DNA of 64,000 bases from Paramecium pentaurelia (GCA_905183005.1 CAJJDO010000165.1:1-64000), one strand, 5' to 3'; shown: positions 13,641-26,586, counted from the stretch's first letter. The notes: generated by a model not told the origin, from the sequence alone. Numbers and translations are program-made.

Positions 13641-14196
13641 TATAGCTATTCGTACAACCACGTATTTAAAAATAATAATTCTCAGTTTAATCATTACTTG
13701 AAATTATCTTTCACTGAAATAACTCAATTATGATTGAAAAAACAAATATCTAAGCTCTTCCCATTCTAATGATGCCAAATATCATGAAAATCATAATATA
13801 TTCTGATTGAGGAGTTAGTATTAGAATGATAAGAACTTTATATAAAAATTGATGCAATAATATGTATAATTATATTGGCTTTTTGAATAAAAAACTAATA
13901 TTAGTATATTTTTGAAGCCATAAAAGAGACATTGAATCATTAGATAACTTCCAGTAAATAAGTAGGCTTTATTAATAAAATTTGATAGAAAATGTTCTTA
14001 AAATTTATCATTTTTCTAAATTACAAATACTATAATCAATTTCTTTCATAATTGTTAAATGCAAAGAGTAAAGATTTTTATTTCATAGTTTAAAAAATGA
14101 TATAGAATTTTTTTTATATATTTACCAGAATATATCAGTTATTTATGATTATTTAAACTGCAAATATGAATAAAATGATATTATATTAATTATTCA

Positions 14197-15006
14197 ATGA
14201 GTAGTGGAAAGAAGATAAGACCTGGGCGTCCAAGAAAAAAAGAAAAAGTAGTTTTGGAAAATTAAAGATCTTCAAACGATGAAATTTAATTTATAGCAGA
14301 TGATTCTGATTGTGAAAGAATATTATAAATATTTGCCTAATTAGCTAACTATAAAATCATAACCAAAGTAGGACCAAAAAGAATTAAAAAAAGTGATAAG
14401 GAAAAAGCGGCAGAAGCATTTGAAAAAGTGAGAAAAGTTCTTGCTGAATTTGAAATAGAAGATAAGTAATTCTTTCTTTTGTCAGATGAAAACAAAAAGT
14501 ACAAGATTGAGAATGAATAATTAGTTGATAAAACTGAATATAAATTGATTGACTAAAATGAATTTGATGAAAAATTTTAACTTTTGATTCAAAAAATTAA
14601 TATAGTCAATAGAGAATTGGATAAAAAATTTATTGATATATTGAAAGAAATTTTAATACAATATTCATAATTAGTGGTGAATAGGGAAGAAAACTCTTAA
14701 TCTATTACTGAAAAAATTATTCAAAATATTAAAAATCCTGAGAATTAAGATATATTTTAATATTTATTAATATGGTAAAGATTAAGAAGCATTACTAAAG
14801 AAGCTCGTATAGAGAATGCATTAGAAAACTTAGAAGAAAAACGAAACGAATGCAACAACAAAAAGTCTTAAAAAGTAAAGAGAAAACTTTAAGACTTTAT
14901 TGATTATCATGAGAGAGAATTAATTGAAGAAAATAGTATGGAACCAATCGAATATTTAATTACCAAACTAATTTTAGTATTTAACTAAATTATAGAAAAT
15001 AATTGA
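14197..15006 (+). CDS. AT-hook protein, 269 residues
   Basis: An intronless ciliate-code frame. Residues 5-15 (KKIRPGRPRKK) form an AT-hook core (RGRP-type, here PGRPRKK), which binds the minor groove of AT-rich DNA in known proteins. The rest is helical and charged, with no recognised catalytic domain, and carries basic patches (GPKRIKKSDKEK, KVKRK). A nuclear DNA- or chromatin-associated role is inferred from the hook alone. The gene stands alone between the dead retroelement and a gene-poor stretch. Confidence 0.7.
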
Positions 15007-15352
15007 TAATATATTATGCATAGTCGATCATATAAAAATTATTTGATTATTCATTATTTTTCATATACTTATAGAAAATCCCTCTACAATCATAATTTTT
15101 CATTATTTATTTGAATTTGATATTTTCATTAATTGGAACTTATTTCATTTATAAACTTTTTTTCATACTAGATTATTAAATAAATTTTTAAATATCCTTT
15201 AATATCTTTTCAAGATTTAATAAGTAGAAGTAAATCTTATTATTTGAGACAATATCTATTTATGTATTCATAAAATTCAACAAGATATAATCATTATAAT
15301 CGAAATTGTCATTTTATAACATTGAAATCTTTCCCTTCATATAGCTTGTTAT

Positions 15353-15658
15353 ATGAAATTTTTTTTAATTTTTGCTGTTTTAACTAGATGCCAAAATTGT
15401 AGGGATAATCATTCGGTATAAATAGCAAAAGAATTATCTAAAATTAGTTTCAATAGAGATCTAATTATAGCTTGTAATTTATAATATTTAGTATTCCAAT
15501 AAAAAGTGAAATAAATAAATGGTTGTTGTAAAACTCATTAAGAAATTGTACTAATTAAATTTAGGTAAAGTTCTATAACATTTAAACGTAGAGCTTAAAA
15601 GCACAATAGATTAAAATACTTTAAAGTATTTTCAACTTTGAATCTCTGGGATATTTGA
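15353..15658 (+). CDS. Possible small secreted cysteine-containing protein
   Basis: A 101-codon frame starts MKFFLIFAVLTRCQN, which looks like a signal peptide followed by a mature Cys-containing segment (CRDN, CNLQY, NGCCKTH). No family is recognised. The first residues resemble those of many Paramecium secreted or surface proteins, so it may equally be the 5' remnant of a larger one. It sits in an otherwise gene-poor stretch. Confidence 0.35.
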
Positions 15659-18395
15659 AAAAGACTTTAGTTTAAAGAAGAGCAAAATATATTTTGAAAT
15701 AAGGTTTCAGATAAAGGTTAAGAAAAATAATCTAAAATTATTAGAAGACCAGAATAACTTTTTTTTAGCTTTTTACTAAAAGTTTATTCTTTCATTGAAT
15801 ATATATTTTTCCTTAAGTAGGTTCTAGAATGCTAAGCTAATTAATTAATCTATTTTTCATCTATCAGATTATAAGTTAATAAGTAAATAAAGGTTGGCCA
15901 TTATTAATAAAATTTGGATATAAAGAGTTTTCAAACAAAAACAAACAAGAAAAAGATTGTATTTTAAATAAACTTATAATATCTTAAAATTATAGGAAAA
16001 TAAGATGAATTAGACAGTTATTTAATAGAGATTTGAACTTATCAAGTTTAAATTTGAAGTTGAAATTTTTGTGTTATATTAAATCTGATGACAATCGCAC
16101 AAAGAAATTTAAGATTTTATGAATAAATGTGTAATCCTGCTTATCTAAAGGCTTAAAAATAGAAATGAAATCCTATTTATAAGTTTAAAGCCATTAATTT
16201 TTAGGATTGTATATTATTGAAAAAGAGCATAACATAATCCCATTTTAACCAATTTATTAAATAACTATAGAATGTTTGTTGGTTAATCTGACCCAAATAT
16301 TTTATAATTATATTTGATTTAATCTGATATTACTAACATAATTAGAGTTCAAATTTTTTTATATAATAAATATATATATCTTATTTTAAATGATTGGAAG
16401 ACAATAAGTTGAGACAAAAAAAGTGATAATACAATAATTAAATCTTAAAAATTACAAAATATAATTTATAGTTCTATTATATTTTTCAATTAGCAATTAA
16501 AAGAAGTTGATATTTTATTTTAACTTTAATAAAATTTAACTGAAAGAATTTAACAAACCTATATCTATTACTTTCATTCTTTTTACACAATCTTGTCTTA
16601 AATTGATTTTTCTTAAATTAACAATAATTTTAGCAAAATATTTTGAGTTTTATTTATCAAAATTTTATTTTAAAGCAGTTGAAAAAATTAGAATTTAATT
16701 AGTTTCAATTACAGTTTTTCATTTTAATTTTATATGTAGATTGGAGATCTCATTAACTTAAAGTTCTATTTTGTAAAGCATATTGATATAAATTAAATTT
16801 AATTCTATTTGCTAACCCTAAACTCTATTAGATTTAATAACTAATGCGCTTTTTCAGATTTCTTTTTCTATAGAAATACAAACTTAAGACACATATAATT
16901 TGAAGCCTCTTATTTCAAATNTACTAAAAGTTTATTCTTTCATTGAATATATATTTTTCCTTAAGTAGGTTCTAGAATGCTAAGCTAATTAATTAATCTA
17001 TTTTTCATCTATCAGATTATAAGTTAATAAGTAAATAAAGGTTGGCCATTATTAATAAAATTTGGATATAAAGAGTTTTCAAACAAAAACAAACAAGAAA
17101 AAGATTGTATTTTAAATAAACTTATAATATCTTAAAATTATAGGAAAATAAGATGAATTAGACAGTTATTTAATAGAGATTTGAACTTATCAAGTTTAAA
17201 TTTGAAGTTGAAATTTTTGTGTTATATTAAATCTGATGACAATCGCACAAAGAAATTTAAGATTTTATGAATAAATGTGTAATCCTGCTTATCTAAAGGC
17301 TTAAAAATAGAAATGAAATCCTATTTATAAGTTTAAAGCCATTAATTTTTAGGATTGTATATTATTGAAAAAGAGCATAACATAATCCCATTTTAACCAA
17401 TTTATTAAATAACTATAGAATGTTTGTTGGTTAATCTGACCCAAATATTTTATAATTATATTTGATTTAATCTGATATTACTAACATAATTAGAGTTCAA
17501 ATTTTTTTATATAATAAATATATATATCTTATTTTAAATGATTGGAAGACAATAAGTTGAGACAAAAAAAGTGATAATACAATAATTAAATCTTAAAAAT
17601 TACAAAATATAATTTATAGTTCTATTATATTTTTCAATTAGCAATTAAAAGAAGTTGATATTTTATTTTAACTTTAATAAAATTTAACTGAAAGAATTTA
17701 ACAAACCTATATCTATTACTTTCATTCTTTTTACACAATCTTGTCTTAAATTGATTTTTCTTAAATTAACAATAATTTTAGCAAAATATTTTGAGTTTTA
17801 TTTATCAAAATTTTATTTTAAAGCAGTTGAAAAAATTAGAATTTAATTAGTTTCAATTACAGTTTTTCATTTTAATTTTATATGTAGATTGGAGATCTCA
17901 TTAACTTAAAGTTCTATTTTGTAAAGCATATTGATATAAATTAAATTTAATTCTATTTGCTAACCCTAAACTCTATTAGATTTAATAACTAATGCGCTTT
18001 TTCAGATTTCTTTTTCTATAGAAATACAAACTTAAGACACATATAATTTGAAGCCTCTTATTTCAAATGTTTCCGAATTAGCTGTAAATTACATCCAAAT
18101 TATTGATATTTATTTTTAACATATGAGTGGTAAAACTTCAAAACAAACTTTTAAGTTAATAGTAAAACTAAATTGATATTTTGAAAATCATAATAAATCT
18201 CTTGATTGATTATATTTTTTTATTCTAAATAAAATAGATCAATTTACATTTTTTTAATATATAAAATATCAAATCTGTTCAATGAAAGTTGAAAGCATAT
18301 TTTAATATTGTTATTTCTCAAAACATGTTATCAAAATTAAGACTAATGATGATTGAACAAAGTCTTTGATTAAATTAATAATTTATTATATTCAA
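15659..18395. other. Gene-poor stretch containing a gap duplication
   Basis: No intact gene is recognised on either strand. A short broken open frame begins at ATG 16087 (MTIAQRNLRFYEQMCNP) and breaks within 30 codons, with further pieces in other frames. It appears twice because of the duplication around 16921. The remainder is AT-rich non-coding sequence. Confidence 0.5.
15774..18068. repeat. Assembly duplication around N at 16921 (2 x 1147 bp)
   Basis: 15774-16920 and 16922-18068 are identical direct repeats separated by one N, in a non-coding region. Confidence 0.9.
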
Positions 18396-19829
18396 ATGCT
18401 TTGGACTTGCAATAGCCATATTAAGGATATAGAATTCATTTGTTTAAACCCAAATTGTTCTGAAACGAAAATCTCTTGTTTTTAATGCATTTAAAATGGG
18501 AATCACATATCCCATCTAAAAGATGTGAAAAAAATTGAAAATTTTTATGAATTATATTCATAAGAATCAAATGACAATACTATTTTGCTCAACAAGTTTG
18601 GTTTATTAATTGAAAAAATAAAACATCAATTTCAAATAATTATTGACGGAATTCAACTTAAATATCATATAACAGAAAGTCAATATTAAAATTTGAATAC
18701 AGAATAAATTAATCACCTAGCCTTTTCTTTCATCGAATGGAAAAAGGATAGGGATTTTATAGAAAATACAATTTCAGGAAGCATTAATTAACTATTGGAA
18801 TCAATCAATATTTGCATTAATACTCTAAAATTACAATAGAATAAAATTAATTCACTTAATATATAACAAGAATAAAAAATATTAAAATATGAATTAATTA
18901 ATTCAATTAAAGATGACGATATATTTGCTTTTGCTTTTGATAATGTATCTTCATTAATGGTTGCTGGATATAGTTCAAGTACAATAAAAGTATTTGAATT
19001 TAATTAGGGAAATTTGAATTTTCTTCAAGAATTAAACGATCATAACTCTTTTATTTATTGTTTATATTTTATGAAAAAATCTTAATGCTTTCTATCGGGG
19101 AGTGGAGATAAATCAATTATTTTATGGTCTATTAATCAAAATAAATAATTTTTTTGCAAATAGAAATTGTAGGGACATAATGATAGTATTAATTGTCTTA
19201 TAATGAGTGAAAATGAGGAACTGATTATTTCAGGTAGTAGTGACAAAACCATCAGATTTTGGACTAAGAATTCACAACCATCATGGAATTGTTAATAAAT
19301 CTTAAGTGTTCATAAAAATCCTGTCAATTCAATTAGTTTAAATGAATCCTCAACATAGTTAATCTCATGTGCATAAAATGAGAATTTTATAATAATCAGC
19401 TAATAATAAGTTGATAGATTATTTTGGGAAGTAATTTCAACCATCCAAGTTGATTAATGGGGATATAGATTATGTTATATAAATAATTTAATGTTTACAT
19501 TTTAACCGAAATCCAAAGAATAAATGTATATCTATTAAATTGATGATAAAAATGGTTAATTTAAAAAAACTAAAGAATTAACTATTAAAGCAGGACATTG
19601 TTCAATGTACTTTCCTCAGTAATATATAAAATCTAAATCAATTTTGCTCAATAAAAATGGAAATCATGTAAATTTAATCAGGAAATTGGAGAATCAAGAA
19701 TTTGTGACTGAATAATCAATTGATTTTAGAACTCAATATATTTACGGAATGATGTCTTAGGATGGAGATTATTTAATAACATATGATGATTAAACAAGGG
19801 AAATATAAATAAGAAAAATATTTTAATGA
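18396..19829 (+). CDS. WD40-repeat protein with N-terminal Cys/His zinc-type module
   Basis: A 477-residue, intronless frame. The first 35 residues hold a Cys/His-rich module (CNSH, CLNPNC, CFQCIQNGNHISH) resembling the B-box-like N-termini of a large Paramecium WD40 family. A helical linker follows (about residues 60-170). At least four WD40 blades follow: FIYCLYF..GSGDKSIILW, GHNDSINCLI..GSSDKTIRFW and weaker repeats on either side. WD40 propellers are protein-interaction scaffolds, and the partner is unknown. ATG 18396 is the first after an in-frame TGA at 18354. Confidence 0.85.
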
Positions 19830-20063
19830 TTGATTATATTATATGCATAAATGTTTTTGTGAACAAATTTTATTAAACTTGAAATCATAAGCTGAAGATT
19901 ATCTAAAGCTTATAACTTATTAATTGTGAATATTTATTTTGAAAAATGTATTCATAATACTTTTGTTTGTAATAAAAGTAAAAAATAAGTAATATATATC
20001 AAAATAATTTCGAATAGTGATATGATATTTATTAATAATAATAATAATAATAATAAAAAAAAG

Positions 20064-20182
20064 GGTTGTCAACACGAGGACTTCCCAAGCGGTCCCCCAC
20101 CTTAGTACTAACCTCGCCTTAAGCCGCTTAACTTCGGAGTTCGAATGGGATCCGGTGCTTTAGGCTTAGTATGGCCGACAAC
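20064..20182 (-). rRNA. 5S ribosomal RNA, copy 1
   Basis: A 119-nt sequence identical in its readable length to the two plus-strand copies at 33830 and 37027. It has the typical 5S features: matching termini GTTGTCGGCC and GTGTTGACAAC, and the internal control region with AAGCACCGGATCCCATTCGA and CCGAAGTTAAGCGGC. A run of eight T residues (minus strand) follows immediately and serves as the Pol III terminator. The GC content stands out strongly from the surroundings. Confidence 0.95.
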
Positions 20183-20225
20183 GATATTTATATTATTTAC
20201 TATTATTTATACTCCTTATTTAATA
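20183..20225 (-). promoter_or_regulatory. Conserved upstream block of 5S rRNA
   Basis: About 43 bp directly upstream (reading the minus strand) are nearly identical in all three 5S copies and include AATAAGGA and ATAATAGTAAATAATATAAA. Because flanking sequence beyond it differs here, the block probably marks either a 5S upstream promoter element or the edge of a copied cassette. Confidence 0.5.
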
Positions 20226-20408
20226 ATTATTTCTATTTAATTACTAAAATACAATTTATATTTGAAAAAAAAATATATGTAATTTATATCCATTAGATAT
20301 ATTTTGATAATGAGCTTGAATAATTAGAGGGGTTTCTCTTTTAAATACTATAATTTTATATTCTGATTTAAAATTTATTTATGAAAATAATGTTATTAAA
20401 TTTATTAA

Positions 20409-20986
20409 ATGATTCCAATATAAAAATTAGCTTCTTTATTGATTCGTACATTCTCAAAACCTCTGTCTAATTAAATTAAGAGATATGCATTAAATAAGCA
20501 TAGATCTAAAAAACCCAGCTTTGTAAAAACAGCCTTTGTGTTCTTAGGGAACAAATACCATAATTTTGAGACTTTTATTAATCGAAAATCTATTGGAATT
20601 AAAAGTTAAGAAATGTTTTTTAAACCTTTGAGTGATGAAGCAGCTTTAAATAAAGGTAGTATTTGATTAATTTTAGGATCTGATTTATTTGCAGATATAT
20701 TTGTTTATGCATGTATTTTAGGAATTCCTTTGTTGGAGTTGTACAAATCTTAAAGAGATTCAGCCAAGAAATCATAAGAATAAGACACTGCGCTTTAGAA
20801 CTATTAAACTGTAATTATATAGTCAAAATAGAGTAAATAGATAATCTTAAATAATTAAATGATCAATTCTAGATTGAATATAGCAGAATAGTGGCAGAAA
20901 ATTAATATATTTAGCAATCTCTAAAACATTTTGAAAAAGATATCGATGATTAAGTCCAACATTTATAAAAACAACTAAAATCTTGA
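20409..20986 (+). CDS. OPA3-like protein (first assembly copy)
   Basis: Starts MIPIQKLASLLIRTFSKPL, matching the conserved N-terminus of OPA3 (KL..L..RT.SKP..), a mitochondrial or peroxisomal membrane-associated protein. A 21-nt intron at 20656-20676 joins the parts of ALNKGSDLFADIF, and a hydrophobic helix (YACILGIPLLEL) follows as in OPA3. The C-terminus is a coiled coil ending at TGA 20984. To reach that frame I use a second 23-nt intron (20741-20763, ending CAG), giving 177 residues. Alternatively the sequence carries a one-base error near 20825. Identical to 21667-22244, so this copy is probably an assembly artefact. Confidence 0.75.
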
Positions 20987-21064
20987 AAAATAAATAATGA
21001 TTACAAAATTATTGTTATTTAAAAATAATAAATAAAGAGCAGGGACATTTTTCATATTTAAAAT

Positions 21065-21468
21065 TCAAATTTCAACGCTATTTCTAGATTTAGTACAACT
21101 TATTATATCAGTCAACATTCCATTAAACCAAATACCTTTTTAATACATTCCTTGCTATATAAAAACTCCTTGACCATGTTGTACATTATTATCCCATTCT
21201 CCTTCATATGAACTTCCATCAGTAAATTTATATTTTCCAAATCCATGCTTTAATCCATCTTTCCATTATCCATTATAATAACTACCATCAGGATATTTAT
21301 ATTTGCCATTACCATTTTTCTAAGCTTCAATCCAATCACCTTCATAAATACTCCCATCTTAGTATGTTTGTTTACCAAAACCATTTTACTTATTATTCAC
21401 CCATTCTCCTTCATAACAACTTCGATCTTATTACTTATAAATTCCTTTTCCATTCTTTTAATCATTCT
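21065..21468 (-). pseudogene. Truncated duplicate of MORN gene 3' part
   Basis: Identical to the last third of the MORN gene at 22323-22726, cut by the N at 21469. An assembly artefact rather than a biological fragment. Confidence 0.85.
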
Positions 21469-21666
21469 NCTCCTTATTTAATAATTATTTCTATTTAATT
21501 ACTAAAATACAATTTATATTTGAAAAAAAAATATATGTAATTTATATCCATTAGATATATTTTGATAATGAGCTTGAATAATTAGAGGGGTTTCTCTTTT
21601 AAATACTATAATTTTATATTCTGATTTAAAATTTATTTATGAAAATAATGTTATTAAATTTATTAA

Positions 21667-22244
21667 ATGATTCCAATATAAAAATTAGCTTCTTTATTGA
21701 TTCGTACATTCTCAAAACCTCTGTCTAATTAAATTAAGAGATATGCATTAAATAAGCATAGATCTAAAAAACCCAGCTTTGTAAAAACAGCCTTTGTGTT
21801 CTTAGGGAACAAATACCATAATTTTGAGACTTTTATTAATCGAAAATCTATTGGAATTAAAAGTTAAGAAATGTTTTTTAAACCTTTGAGTGATGAAGCA
21901 GCTTTAAATAAAGGTAGTATTTGATTAATTTTAGGATCTGATTTATTTGCAGATATATTTGTTTATGCATGTATTTTAGGAATTCCTTTGTTGGAGTTGT
22001 ACAAATCTTAAAGAGATTCAGCCAAGAAATCATAAGAATAAGACACTGCGCTTTAGAACTATTAAACTGTAATTATATAGTCAAAATAGAGTAAATAGAT
22101 AATCTTAAATAATTAAATGATCAATTCTAGATTGAATATAGCAGAATAGTGGCAGAAAATTAATATATTTAGCAATCTCTAAAACATTTTGAAAAAGATA
22201 TCGATGATTAAGTCCAACATTTATAAAAACAACTAAAATCTTGA
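21667..22244 (+). CDS. OPA3-like protein (second assembly copy)
   Basis: Base-for-base the same gene as 20409-20986, with introns at 21914-21934 and 21999-22021. This copy is contiguous with the complete MORN gene and so gives the true context: convergent genes whose stop codons (22244 and 22323) are separated by 78 bp. Only one OPA3-like gene is likely to exist here. Confidence 0.75.
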
Positions 22245-22322
22245 AAAATAAATAATGATTACAAAATTATTGTTATTTAAAAATAATAAATAAAGAGCAG
22301 GGACATTTTTCATATTTAAAAT

Positions 22323-23255
22323 TCAAATTTCAACGCTATTTCTAGATTTAGTACAACTTATTATATCAGTCAACATTCCATTAAACCAAATACCTTTTTA
22401 ATACATTCCTTGCTATATAAAAACTCCTTGACCATGTTGTACATTATTATCCCATTCTCCTTCATATGAACTTCCATCAGTAAATTTATATTTTCCAAAT
22501 CCATGCTTTAATCCATCTTTCCATTATCCATTATAATAACTACCATCAGGATATTTATATTTGCCATTACCATTTTTCTAAGCTTCAATCCAATCACCTT
22601 CATAAATACTCCCATCTTAGTATGTTTGTTTACCAAAACCATTTTACTTATTATTCACCCATTCTCCTTCATAACAACTTCGATCTTATTACTTATAAAT
22701 TCCTTTTCCATTCTTTTAATCATTCTTCCATAATCCTTTATAAAAACTTCCATTTTTATATTACATTTTCCCCAATCCATTCTTCTAACCATTTTCCCAT
22801 TTTCCTTCATAAAAACTTCCATCAGCATAATAATATCTACCTTGTCCATGTTTCTTTCCATTAAACCATTATCCCTCATATTAACTATTATCAATATTAA
22901 CATGTTTTCCTTCTCCTTGTTAAACATTATTATGCCATTATCCATCATAATAACTTCCATCTTTATATTTATATTTCCCTAAGCCATGCTTTTAATCATC
23001 TTTCCACATTCCAGAATATTAGCTACCATCAGAATATTAATAAGTCCCTTTCCCATTCTTCATACCATTATTCCAATTTCCATCATAAGTACTCCCATCA
23101 GAATAGATCTATTTACCTTAACCATTCTATTTGTTATTCCCCCATTATCCTTCATAAATGCTACCATCTTCAAAAATATATTGTCTTTGCATTGTACAAA
23201 AAGATTGAGGATTAAAATTATTTAAATAATGTGTTTTATAAATAAAAAATTTCAT
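22323..23255 (-). CDS. MORN-repeat protein, 310 residues
   Basis: An intronless minus-strand frame. After about 30 leading residues it carries some twelve tandem MORN repeats of about 23 residues, each like DGSxYEGxWxNxxxNGxGxY (for example GSYYNGQWKDGLKHGFGKYK). MORN repeats bind membranes or act as spacers in protein complexes. In ciliates they occur in cortical, axonemal and PIP-kinase-related proteins. There is no kinase domain here, so it is a pure repeat protein. It ends in a short Cys-containing tail (DIISCTKSRNSVEI). The gene is convergent with the OPA3-like gene and divergent from the pseudokinase gene, 280 bp away. Confidence 0.85.
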
Positions 23256-23535
23256 TATATAGAATTTATGAAATAAAGGATAAAATATAACTCTCATTCT
23301 CTATTAATGCTTTGAATTCTTCTTTTTTTAATTAGACAACCATTTAATAACTAGAATTTGATTTACGTCAATTAAGAATCCTATTTATTAATTTTACTTT
23401 TAATTCTAAAAATATACAATTCTAATTTGATAAGCATATCAGGGTAGATAATATAGAAAATAATACATATTTTCCTTATTAAACTAGGTAAATTTTTAAA
23501 GAATTTTTATTGATTTAATAAATTTAATAAGAAAT

Positions 23536-25113
23536 ATGCCAACAAAAGCAAAATATGATGAATTTGAAATTTAAAGATTTTTTGGTTGTCGTGAGGTATA
23601 AAGAAGACTAATAACATATAGTATAAAGTTAAATTAGGGAAAAATAATCAAGGCCAATACTTTTTGCTTAATTTCTTTCATATCAGCGAGAGGGATTAAC
23701 TTTAAAAATTATAAAACATCCAAAATATAGAGCATCCTGCCATTCTTAAGATAGTTTAGATCAGAAATGAAGGAATATACACAGTTTAATATTAAAAATG
23801 ATAATTAGAAAAAAAATAACACTTTATTAAACAGATCATGTGTGATTTATGAATATCCTACAGGGGGTGAACTATATGAATACTTATTCTAAACAGGAAA
23901 ATTCCATGAAGCCTAAGCCAGAGTATATTTTAAATAACTTGTTGAGGGTAAAAATAATTGACATTTAAAAGGATTGATTTCAATTCATAGGTTAGGATTA
24001 TATCATGGAGAATTGACAACAGAAGTAATCTATTTTTCTGATGCAAAAACCATTAAAATTGGTGAGCTAGGACTTAATTAGATAAGAAAAAAAAAATATA
24101 GTAAAATATATTTAAAAGTATTAGCTTTTGAGACTCCAACATGGAATAAAGAGAATAACAATTACGAATAAAGTAAAGATATTTTTGCACTTGGGATGAT
24201 CTTGTTCATTCTAATGGTTGGAAAACCTCCATTCTCCAACACTGAAAAGACAAACCCAAATTTTTCTGGTTTGTAATCTGCATCTCAAGCAATTTGGAAA
24301 CAGCTAAAAATGATTTATCCTAATGTGGCTTTCACTGATGAATTTATGTAAAATATTCTTTGCTTATTTCTATTAGGGACCTTATAGAAGGAATGTTGAC
24401 TGCTAGTCCAAAAAATAGAATGTCGTTAAGTGAAGTTTATAATCATCCATGGACTTAGATTTAATCAGAATTTACAGAAGAAATGGTTAGAGAGTTTAAT
24501 TCAAAGCAAAAGAAGATTGAATAATTTTTAATAAAAGCCAGTTTAACTCGTGAGCTTAAATAAGGGCAGATGATTATTAGCAATAATAAATAAACACGTA
24601 TAATAAAAATTCATATGTAGTTCAAACAGGACTTGGTTTGTTTAGATCAGAAAATGAAGCAACAAAACAATCTGAGGTGATATAAGAAATTTAGTAGATT
24701 GAAAATAAAGCTTTAAAATCAATATCTGTAAATATTATTTATTATAATATTAGCCTGATTTAATGAGGTCTGATAGTTATTTAATTAATTTAGATCCAAA
24801 TTAAATCATGAAATTAATAAAAACAAAGTTAGATGCAAAAGATTTTAATTTAAAATTTGAGAAAGAATAAAATGAATTTAGTGTAAGCATTCATAGAATA
24901 ATTTAGTTAATAATTTCAAGTGATTTAAAAACAAATATTAAAATGGAAATATTTTAAGTTGAAACTTAAGAAAATACTTTGTGTCTGAATTTTACAAAAT
25001 AGAAAGGTGATTTTTTTGACTATATTGAAACAATAAAAAGATTTCATTAATTAATTGATAACATATAATAAGAATTATCAAATGATTCATAAGGAAAAGA
25101 GAAAACAGTTTGA
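23536..25113 (+). CDS. Ser/Thr kinase-fold protein lacking catalytic residues (pseudokinase)
   Basis: Seven exons joined by six introns (23596-23621, 23784-23808, 23948-23971, 24348-24376, 24598-24620, 24728-24753; 23-29 nt) give 474 residues in one clean frame. The kinase fold is complete: YKVKLGKNNQGQYF glycine loop, IYEYPTGGELYEYLF hinge and alpha-D, SKDIFALGMILFILMVGKPPF (subdomains IX-X), and SPKNRMSLSEVYNHPW (XI). The ATP-binding lysine is replaced (YFLLNFFH), HRD is replaced by YHGEL, and DFG by GELG. So phosphotransfer is unlikely and a scaffold or regulatory role is inferred. The last 110 residues resemble a KA1-like domain as in CHK1/SnRK-type kinases. Intron 3 ends AAG rather than TAG. 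Confidence 0.85.
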
Positions 25114-25665
25114 GATTTATTATATATGCATATAATTTATAGATTTAATTATTTTTGAGACCTATGAAATTGCTTTATGATATTTAATTATTAGGTTGGT
25201 GTGATTTTAAATTAAATTGTAAACAGCTAATATTCTTGTAACTTGAACAGCAATAATTATTTCCTCTGAGGATTCATAAAGTTCATTGATTTCAACCTAC
25301 TTAACCTTATTACCTTAATATAAGCCAGTTATTCTTCTTTTTATTATTTAAAAATTAATAATAATTGCACTTATAATGAAAGCATCAAAGGCAAATGATT
25401 GGTTCTCATTATTAGTGCTTTAGAATAGTCACAAAGCTCTTCTAAAATAGTCCTATGATTAATCATGATAAGTCACTAAAAAGACATTTTCTTATGGCCT
25501 ATTACAAATATTTCATTAGTTTCTTATGGTGATCATATTAATCTATATAATAATATCATTTATTTTATAAAGTTTGACTTATTATTTATTATAAAGAAAA
25601 AATTATAAAAAAGTTTAAGATCTGAGAATATTAAATAGTATTATAATATTTTATTATTTATTTTA
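25114..25665. other. Unresolved intergenic region, possible small minus-strand gene
   Basis: On the minus strand a TGA-free frame begins MINHRTILEELCDYSKALIM at 25466. With a very short 17-nt splice it would continue through ELYESSEEIIIAVQVTRIL toward the kinase stop. The intron is shorter than usual and the end overlaps the kinase gene, so I do not call it a gene. Nothing else is recognised. Confidence 0.3.
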
Positions 25666-26586
25666 ATGGATATCTCTTTTAATGACTTGAAATTCATTTA
25701 ATAAATAGGTTAGACTTTGAATTTGGAAGAAAGGTATAGATTGAAATTTCTATAGATAGAATAAAACTAAAATTGGCAATTTTAAAGATTCAAGAACATT
25801 ATACATTTGATGAAGTATTATTTTGGGGAAGAGTAGAAGGTGTAGAAAAAGACTATTACATAGCAATCGGAATTTAGTATAAGGGATAATATGAGTTCCC
25901 ATTGAAAAAATTCTATTGGAGGTATTCAATCAAAAGAAGAATGAATTTAGTTCCAATAATTATCACTTTGCTGAGTTACCAAAATATAATGAAGAATATG
26001 CATTGAGAGCTGAAAACTTAAGAGAGCCTTTTACAGGTTAACATGAACATATTGTTTTTAAAACAGAAGAAGAGATTAATTTTGAGGATTCTTTGGAAAT
26101 CCCTGCGTAACTGCCAGCAAAACACTTTTCAGAATTAGAAAGACTATCTTTTGTTGTTTAATAGATTGAATTTTAATGTGCTTCAATACCTGTGGGATCC
26201 TACCGTTTGACACCTACTCATGAATTAATTAGAAAAACATTTAAGGGAGTGAAAGCAGAATTGAAAAATTATTAGCATTTTCGAGCTCCAATTAGGAAGG
26301 ATAAATAAGATTTAATAGGTAGAATTGAATTGTATATTCAAGCTCGTGATGAAGCTTTGTATAAGGAAGATTTCTTAGATTCATTAGTTGAAGATTCTCC
26401 TAATTAATAATGGTCTTTATAAACAGATTCAACCTAAAGAAATGTAATTCTATTTATTATGAAAATCAGATAACACTAAGGAATTTAATTTGGCCAGGGT
26501 ATGTCACATATAACAATGACTATACATTTGGATATGCTTATTTTGGAGATGGAATAAAGAATTCTGATTTTGAGTTTTTATTATGA
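25666..26586 (+). CDS. RSPH9: Radial spoke head protein 9
   Basis: Four exons, with introns at 25734-25759, 25922-25950 and 26444-26469 (26, 29 and 26 nt; the last ends CAG), give 279 residues, close to the 276 of human RSPH9. Diagnostic motifs in order are FWGRVEGVEKDYYIA, a central FRAP block, DFLDSL with QWSLQ, and the C-terminal LRNLIWPGYVTYNN..FGYAYFGDG. RSPH9 is a component of the radial spoke head that transmits signals between the central pair and dynein arms of motile cilia. A Paramecium-like ciliate needs this for swimming. The upstream neighbour on the same strand is the pseudokinase. Confidence 0.95.

Larger units (their letters stand above)
20212..22726. repeat. Assembly duplication around N at 21469 (2 x 1257 bp)
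   Basis: 20212-21468 and 21470-22726 are identical direct repeats separated by one N. The duplication contains the whole OPA3-like gene and the 3' part of the MORN gene. Confidence 0.9.

Noticed and set aside
22655..22960. Minus-strand standard-code ORF of 101 residues starting MEVIMMDNG
   Set aside because: It is a shadow frame of the MORN-repeat gene. The ciliate-code frame gives regular MORN repeats.
22622..23225. Plus-strand standard-code ORFs inside the MORN gene
   Set aside because: Antisense shadows of the MORN repeats; composition follows the repeat, with no independent support.
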